A stretch of 64,000 bases of DNA, taken from Acetoanaerobium noterae (GTDB taxonomy: Bacteria > Bacillota > Clostridia > Peptostreptococcales > Filifactoraceae). Below the pieces are notes generated by a model. It worked only from the letters and a program-made list of their open reading frames with translations, had not been told where the DNA came from and ran no database searches. This document shows positions 59,595-64,000 of the stretch, piece by piece. The stretch spans positions 124,001 through 188,000 of the forward strand of contig NZ_FUYN01000006.1 in the NCBI RefSeq assembly GCF_900168025.1, given 5' to 3'. Positions within the stretch are counted from its first letter, which is position 1. Each line of letters starts with the position of its first letter. A program made the translations under genes and the position numbers.

Positions 59595-60737
59595 TTATAA
59601 AATATTTATAATCTGACCGATGATTTTTATAAATTCATCTACCTCAGAAATCGTATTAAAATATGAAAAGCTAACTCTTACTACTCCCTGAGCTGTGGTT
59701 CCTAGAGTTTCATGAGCCAAAGCCGCACAGTGAAGCCCACTTCTTACCTCTATATCAAACTCACTGTCTAAAATATATGAGATATCTGTAGATTGAGTGT
59801 CGTCTATATTAAATGAAACTACTGCACATCTTTTAGTAGGATCCTCTGGTCCGTATATTTTTACATTTTTATACTGCTTTAGTCCCTGTATCAAATGACC
59901 TGTAAGCTCTTGTTCATGCTTTCTAATTTTTTCCATTCCTACTTCTTGGATAAATCTTACGCCCTCTAATAGTCCTGCAATACCTACTGCGTTTGCAGTT
60001 CCTGATTCAAGGTGGTCAGGCATAAGATTCGGATGAATAAGGCTTTCTGAGTTACTCCCTGTTCCTCCCTCCATAAGAGGTGTAAGCGATATATCCTCTC
60101 TTACATAAATAAACCCTGTACCCATAGGTCCATATAGACCCTTATGTCCTGGAGCGCACAGCATAGCGATATTCATTTGCTGTACATCTATGTCAAATAC
60201 TCCCGCACTTTGAGCACAATCCACTAAAAGAGGTACCTTATGAGCTCTGCATATGTCTCCGATTCTTTTAAGATCATTTACAGTACCCGTTACATTAGAA
60301 GCATGAGTTATTGCTACCAATCCAGTTTTTTCATTAAATGCCTTTTCAAATTCATCTAAATCTAAAAATCCATTTTCATCACATTTTACAAAGGTATGAG
60401 TTACTCCTTTAGCTTCAAGAGCTACGATAGGTCTAGACACGGAATTATGCTCCATAGCTGTAGATATTATGTGCATGCCTTTTTTTGCATAGCCTTTGAT
60501 GCCTATGTTTATTGATTCTGTAGCATTTTTTGTAAATACTATGTTCATAGGGTTGTCGATGTTCATAAGCTGAGCAATTTCATGTCTTGCCTCAAAAATA
60601 GTTCTTCCAGCATCTAAAGCCATCTTATGTCCAGATCTTCCTGGATTTGCAGCTTTAGTTTTCATAAATTCGACCATTTTATTTATTACTGAGTCCGGTT
60701 TTGGAAATGTAGTAGCTCCATTATCAAAATAAATCAT
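59595..60737 (-). CDS. Cysteine desulfurase (aminotransferase class V)
   Basis: 380 residues. PLP enzyme that takes sulfur (or selenium) from cysteine (or selenocysteine) as a persulfide. The start IYFDNGATTFPKP, the HNSVSRP block, the PLP-lysine region APGHKGLYGPMGTGF and the active Cys in EVRSGLHCAALAHETLGT are present, with GVVRVSFSYFNTISEVDEF at the end. It resembles the Csd/SufS type found with yedF and selD. It starts 13 bases after parB, an odd but recurring clostridial arrangement. Confidence 0.92.
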   Translation of the reverse strand: MIYFDNGATTFPKPDSVINKMVEFMKTKAANPGRSGHKMALDAGRTIFEARHEIAQLMNIDNPMNIVFTKNATESINIGIKGYAKKGMHIISTAMEHNSVSRPIVALEAKGVTHTFVKCDENGFLDLDEFEKAFNEKTGLVAITHASNVTGTVNDLKRIGDICRAHKVPLLVDCAQSAGVFDIDVQQMNIAMLCAPGHKGLYGPMGTGFIYVREDISLTPLMEGGTGSNSESLIHPNLMPDHLESGTANAVGIAGLLEGVRFIQEVGMEKIRKHEQELTGHLIQGLKQYKNVKIYGPEDPTKRCAVVSFNIDDTQSTDISYILDSEFDIEVRSGLHCAALAHETLGTTAQGVVRVSFSYFNTISEVDEFIKIIGQIINIL

Positions 60738-60750
60738 ATAAGATTCTCCT

Positions 60751-61518
60751 TTATTCTAGTGAAAATAGTTTTTCCACCAATTCGTTTAGCTGGTCTTTGT
60801 TATAATACTCTATCGTTAGGGTTCCCTTTGCCTGAGTTCCTTTTAAACTGACCTTTGTTTGTAGTATATCTGTCAACCTATCCATAGCTTCTTTTATATG
60901 GACATCCTCAGAGCTTTTTTTGTAAGGCTTTGACTTTCTTACCTGCTCTTCTGTCTGCCTTACCGAAAGCCCTTCATTTATAATCTTTTGAGTTAGAGCT
61001 TGCCTTTTTTTCTCATCAGCTATTCCAAGCAAAGTTTTTGCATGCCCTTCGCTTATAGCCCTAGTTTCTAGCTGACTAGCTGTAAACTCATCGAGGTTCA
61101 AAAGCCTAAGTCTATTTGCTATGTAGGATCTGCTCTTTGCAAGTATGCTAGCCATATCAGATTGACTAAGCTTAGATTCTTTCATAAAGGCGTGTATAGC
61201 TTTGGCCTCTTCTATAGGGTTTAAATTCTCTCTTTGCAGGTTTTCAATGAGAGCAATTTCTCTTGTGTTCGATTTGTCTTTAACTATACAAGGAAGATTA
61301 TGAAGGTTTGCAAGCTTTGCAGCTTGATATCTTCTTTCTCCTGCTATAATCGCATATCCATCTTCAGCTTTGCTTACTATTATAGGCTGAAGTATTCCAT
61401 ATTTTTTTATAGAAGTAGCAAGCTCATCAAGAGTATTTTTATCAAAGCTTTTTCTAGGCTGGTCTTTTCTAGGATATATTTCCTTTATAGGTATATTTTC
61501 TAGTTTTATAGCTATCAC
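60751..61518 (-). CDS. parB: ParB/Spo0J-type chromosome partition protein
   Basis: 255 residues. ParB N-terminal box IYPRKDQPRKSFDKNTLDEL, CTP-binding AIIAGERRYQAAKLA and the parS-contacting helix-turn-helix LSQSDMASILAKSRSYIANR, followed by ISEGHAKTLLGI, a Spo0J-like feature (Noc usually reads ERHARAL here). It lies next to rsmG, the Noc/ParB slot of the origin region. No ParA gene is adjacent in the window. Two parS-like sites (39726 and 55431) are on the same side. Noc is the alternative call. Confidence 0.87.
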   Translation of the reverse strand: MIAIKLENIPIKEIYPRKDQPRKSFDKNTLDELATSIKKYGILQPIIVSKAEDGYAIIAGERRYQAAKLANLHNLPCIVKDKSNTREIALIENLQRENLNPIEEAKAIHAFMKESKLSQSDMASILAKSRSYIANRLRLLNLDEFTASQLETRAISEGHAKTLLGIADEKKRQALTQKIINEGLSVRQTEEQVRKSKPYKKSSEDVHIKEAMDRLTDILQTKVSLKGTQAKGTLTIEYYNKDQLNELVEKLFSLE

Positions 61519-61566
61519 CTCAATTATAGGCTTGGATTAAATGAAATATAATTTAGTAAAGCTCTT

Positions 61567-62289
61567 TTATATCAAAGGCTCCTTTGAAGGCTTGCCTGCT
61601 TTTCTAGGGTAATTTTTAGGAGTGTTTGATATCTTTTTGATAACCAATATATTGTGGTTTAAGTCAGTATATGGAATATCTATCTCCTTGATATACTCAA
61701 GGCTACAGCCTAAAACAGCTAGAGCTTTTTTTGCCTGCTCTACTTCTGATTTTGCAGCTGGACCCTTCTGGCAAATAAAATATCCTCCCTTTTTCAAAAA
61801 AGGACTGCAGTATTCTAATAGTACTGGTAAAGAAGCTACTGCTCTTGATAGTACTATGTCATATTGCTCTCTATATTTAGGATTAGAGCCTGCATCCTCA
61901 GCTCTGCTATGAAGATACTCAGCATTATCAAGACCTACTCTAGCTCCTACTTCTTTTAAAAAGTTAATTCTTTTGTTTAAAGAATCAAGCATAGTCATCT
62001 TTATATCAGGTCTCATTATTTTTATAGGTATGGAAGGAAAGCCAGCTCCGGTTCCTACATCAATAGCCTTTAATCCTTCAGTCTTTAGCTCGTCTACTAA
62101 AAGGCAAGACAAAGAGTCTAGAAAATGCTTAGTATAGATTTCCTCTGGATCTTCTATTGCTGTAAGATTCATTACTTTGTTATATTCCAAAAGTGTGTCC
62201 ATATATATTTTAAAATTATTTTGCTGATTTTCAGTTATATCAATGTTCCAAGAGCTTAGCCCCTGGGATAGTATTTTATCAAGCTCCAT
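61567..62289 (-). CDS. rsmG: 16S rRNA (guanine-527-N7)-methyltransferase RsmG
   Basis: About 240 residues from the ATG at 62287-62289 (MELDKILSQ), seven bases after the mnmG stop, with GAGGAG. SAM loop KAIDVGTGAGFPSIPIKI, then MLDSLNKRINFLKEVGARVG and LSRAVASLPVLLEYCSPF are diagnostic. It methylates G527 of 16S rRNA. The C-terminal tail (YPRKAGKPSKEPLI) is the usual end. It is directly downstream of mnmG as in most bacteria. Confidence 0.97.
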   Translation of the reverse strand: MELDKILSQGLSSWNIDITENQQNNFKIYMDTLLEYNKVMNLTAIEDPEEIYTKHFLDSLSCLLVDELKTEGLKAIDVGTGAGFPSIPIKIMRPDIKMTMLDSLNKRINFLKEVGARVGLDNAEYLHSRAEDAGSNPKYREQYDIVLSRAVASLPVLLEYCSPFLKKGGYFICQKGPAAKSEVEQAKKALAVLGCSLEYIKEIDIPYTDLNHNILVIKKISNTPKNYPRKAGKPSKEPLI

Positions 62290-62296
62290 ATTATTA

Positions 62297-64000
62297 CTAC
62301 TCCTCATCCTTTTCTTTACTTTTTGCCTTTTGAGTCTGCATATATATCAAAAGAACTGAGATATCAGCTGGAGAAACCCCTGATATACGAGATGCCTGTC
62401 CTATATTAAACGGTTTGATTTCATTGAGCTTTTGTCTAGCTTCTATCCTAAGCCCACTTATAGTTTCATAGTCGAGAGTTTCAGGAAGCTTCTTTTTCTC
62501 AAGCTTTTTGAAGCTTTCTACTTGGTCTAGCTGCTTCTTTATATAACCTTCGTATTTTACTGTGATTTCACACTGCTCTATTACTTGAGATGACAGCTCT
62601 TTATTGCCTTTCTCTAGCTTATCAAGTACAGTGTAATTTACCTCTGTTCTTTTCAAAAATTCATATAGTGGCATAGTTCTGCTAAGTGGAGAGGCTCCCA
62701 TTTCCTCAAGCAGAGGATTTGCTTCATCAGGCTTAACTTTTTCTGTTTTTAGTCTTTTTAGCTCAGCTTCTATTTGAGTTTTCTTAGTAATGAACTTTTC
62801 ATAGCGTTCATCTGTAACAAGCCCAATTTCTCTTCCTTTTTCTGTAAGTCTAAGGTCTGCATTGTCCTGTCTTAATAATAGCCTGTACTCAGCTCTTGAA
62901 GTCATTATTCTATATGGCTCATTAGTTCCTTTAGTAACTAAATCATCAATCAAAACACCTATATAGCTCTCTGATCTATCTAAAATAAAAGGCTCTTCAC
63001 CTTTAATATGTCTTACTGCATTTATTCCAGCTATAAGGCCCTGAGAAGCTGCTTCCTCATAGCCTGAGGTTCCATTGAACTGGCCTGCACTAAATAAACC
63101 AGAAACATCTTTAATTTCGAGGCTAGGCTTTAAGTGAAGAGGATCTATGCAGTCGTATTCTATAGCATAGGCTGGTCGCATTAATTTTGCATTTTCAAGA
63201 CCTTTAACTGTGTGGTACATCTCAAGCTGAACCTCATATGCAAGAGAAGAGGAAAAGCCCTGAATATAGTACTCTTTGGTATTAAGTCCCTCTGGCTCTA
63301 CAAAGAACTGATGAGTTTCCTTATCCTTAAATCTAACCACCTTATCCTCTATAGATGGGCAGTAGCGTGGTCCCTTGCTGTCCATATCTCCTCTATAAAG
63401 AGCTGAACGGCCAAGGTTGTTTAATATGATTTCATGAGTCTTTGGAGTGGTTCTAGTAAGATAGCATACCACTTGGTTTTCTCCTATATAGTCATTCATA
63501 AATGAAAATGGAACTATTTTTTCATCTCCATGCTGAACTTCCATTTTAGAAAAATCTATAGAATCAGCATGAACTCTTGCAGGAGTTCCAGTTTTAAAGC
63601 GTCTAAGTGGAAGCCCTAGCTTTTCAAGAGATTCGGTTAATCCATCTGCTGAGTTAAGTCCAATAGGACCAGAAGAATAATTTACCTCTCCTATGTAAAC
63701 CTTCGATTTTAAATATACCCCTGTAGCTAGTATCACTGCTTTAGCTTCATACATAGCTCTTAGCTTAGTAAGCACTCCTGTGACCTTTTTATCTTCATCG
63801 TGAAGTATTTCTATTACTTCATCCATAACTATATCTAAATTAGGTGTGTTCTCAAGAGTTTTTTTCATCTCCATGTGATACATATTTTTGTCATTTTGAG
63901 CTCTAAGCGAATGAACAGCTGGTCCTTTTGCTGTGTTTAGCATTCTGCTTTGAATAAAGGTTTTATCAGTATTTAATCCCATTTCTCCGCCTAGGGCATC
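62297..64000 (-). CDS. mnmG: tRNA uridine-5-carboxymethylaminomethyl modification enzyme MnmG, partial
   Basis: The frame is open to the right window edge (last visible codons [13 protein letters not shown]), so the N-terminal FAD-binding glycine motif and about 70 residues are outside. Visible parts: [61 protein letters not shown] and the C-terminal MnmE-binding domain with [16 protein letters not shown]. With MnmE it makes the cmnm5 modification at U34 of certain tRNAs. It leads the rsmG-parB block and points to oriC beyond the edge. Confidence 0.97.
   Translation of the reverse strand, partial: DALGGEMGLNTDKTFIQSRMLNTAKGPAVHSLRAQNDKNMYHMEMKKTLENTPNLDIVMDEVIEILHDEDKKVTGVLTKLRAMYEAKAVILATGVYLKSKVYIGEVNYSSGPIGLNSADGLTESLEKLGLPLRRFKTGTPARVHADSIDFSKMEVQHGDEKIVPFSFMNDYIGENQVVCYLTRTTPKTHEIILNNLGRSALYRGDMDSKGPRYCPSIEDKVVRFKDKETHQFFVEPEGLNTKEYYIQGFSSSLAYEVQLEMYHTVKGLENAKLMRPAYAIEYDCIDPLHLKPSLEIKDVSGLFSAGQFNGTSGYEEAASQGLIAGINAVRHIKGEEPFILDRSESYIGVLIDDLVTKGTNEPYRIMTSRAEYRLLLRQDNADLRLTEKGREIGLVTDERYEKFITKKTQIEAELKRLKTEKVKPDEANPLLEEMGASPLSRTMPLYEFLKRTEVNYTVLDKLEKGNKELSSQVIEQCEITVKYEGYIKKQLDQVESFKKLEKKKLPETLDYETISGLRIEARQKLNEIKPFNIGQASRISGVSPADISVLLIYMQTQKAKSKEKDEE

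Noticed and set aside
60751-61518. Calling the origin-side ParB protein Noc
   Set aside because: Its position fits Noc, but the HTH and ISEGHAKTLLGI segment look like Spo0J, and the parS-like sites fit Spo0J.

Overview
The window looks like low-GC Clostridia chromosome, most plausibly the Peptostreptococcaceae/Acetoanaerobium neighbourhood. This is an inference from the AT-rich sequence, the Gram-positive operons present (walRK-yycHI-walJ-htrA, DnaD-DnaI, rpsF-ssb-rpsR, gdpP-rplI-dnaB) and a YedF/DUF3343/cysteine desulfurase set typical of selenium-using anaerobes. The right edge (mnmG-rsmG-parB) is the classic oriC-proximal block; most genes from 23 kb onward lie on the minus strand, reading away from an origin beyond the right edge.

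Region 1 (1-11 kb) is accessory and mosaic. A 6-kb stretch holds a monooxygenase-like protein, an SDR, two Old-Yellow-Enzyme flavoproteins and their divergent HxlR regulator with a 13-bp inverted-repeat operator. It is bracketed by two direct copies of a 111-bp hairpin element. Beyond it lie an isochorismatase-family hydrolase and a graveyard of fragments: three pieces of a Fic-family gene end, two copies of one promoter region, an AraC gene missing its 5' end, a DUF2000 gene, the 5' piece of an AbiEi-type antitoxin with a hairpin before it, a nucleotidyltransferase with an unknown overlapping partner, and a 27-codon stub of a caspase-like peptidase. Next to the stub is an intact 541-residue ATPase fused to a DUF4435/TOPRIM-like domain, the architecture of a merged PARIS (AriA-AriB) antiphage protein. 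This is the best candidate for a defence system in the window.

Region 2 (12.8-30.3 kb) holds rlmH, an MFS exporter, a MerR-methyltransferase fusion, a MarR-flavodoxin-FMN-binding operon, a LuxR/TPR regulator with a secreted alpha/beta hydrolase, a plus-strand PhzF-YdcZ-YdcZ-WYL operon, a GyrI-like protein, a DMT exporter, an orphan ParA-ParB pair and a MacAB/Lol-like efflux operon.

Region 3 (30.4-46.4 kb) holds htrA, walJ, yycI, yycH, an unfamiliar exported protein, walK and walR, divergent from a DnaD/DnaI helicase-loading pair. A formate/nitrite-type channel follows, with a CRP/FNR-like site, an EAL-CBS-GGDEF protein, a second two-component system with a CPBP protease, and four tRNA genes (Lys, Glu, Val, Leu in transcription order).

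Region 4 (46.4-64 kb) is core: purA, a GNAT acetyltransferase, dnaB, rplI, gdpP, DUF2232, an iron-sulfur flavoprotein, rpsR-ssb-rpsF, DUF951, DUF3343, yedF, CvpA, a DUF5711-like protein, an XRE-TPR regulator, cysteine desulfurase, parB, rsmG and partial mnmG. Two parS-like sequences (39726-39741 and 55431-55446) and a DnaA-box inverted repeat (47948-48000) fit an origin-proximal position.
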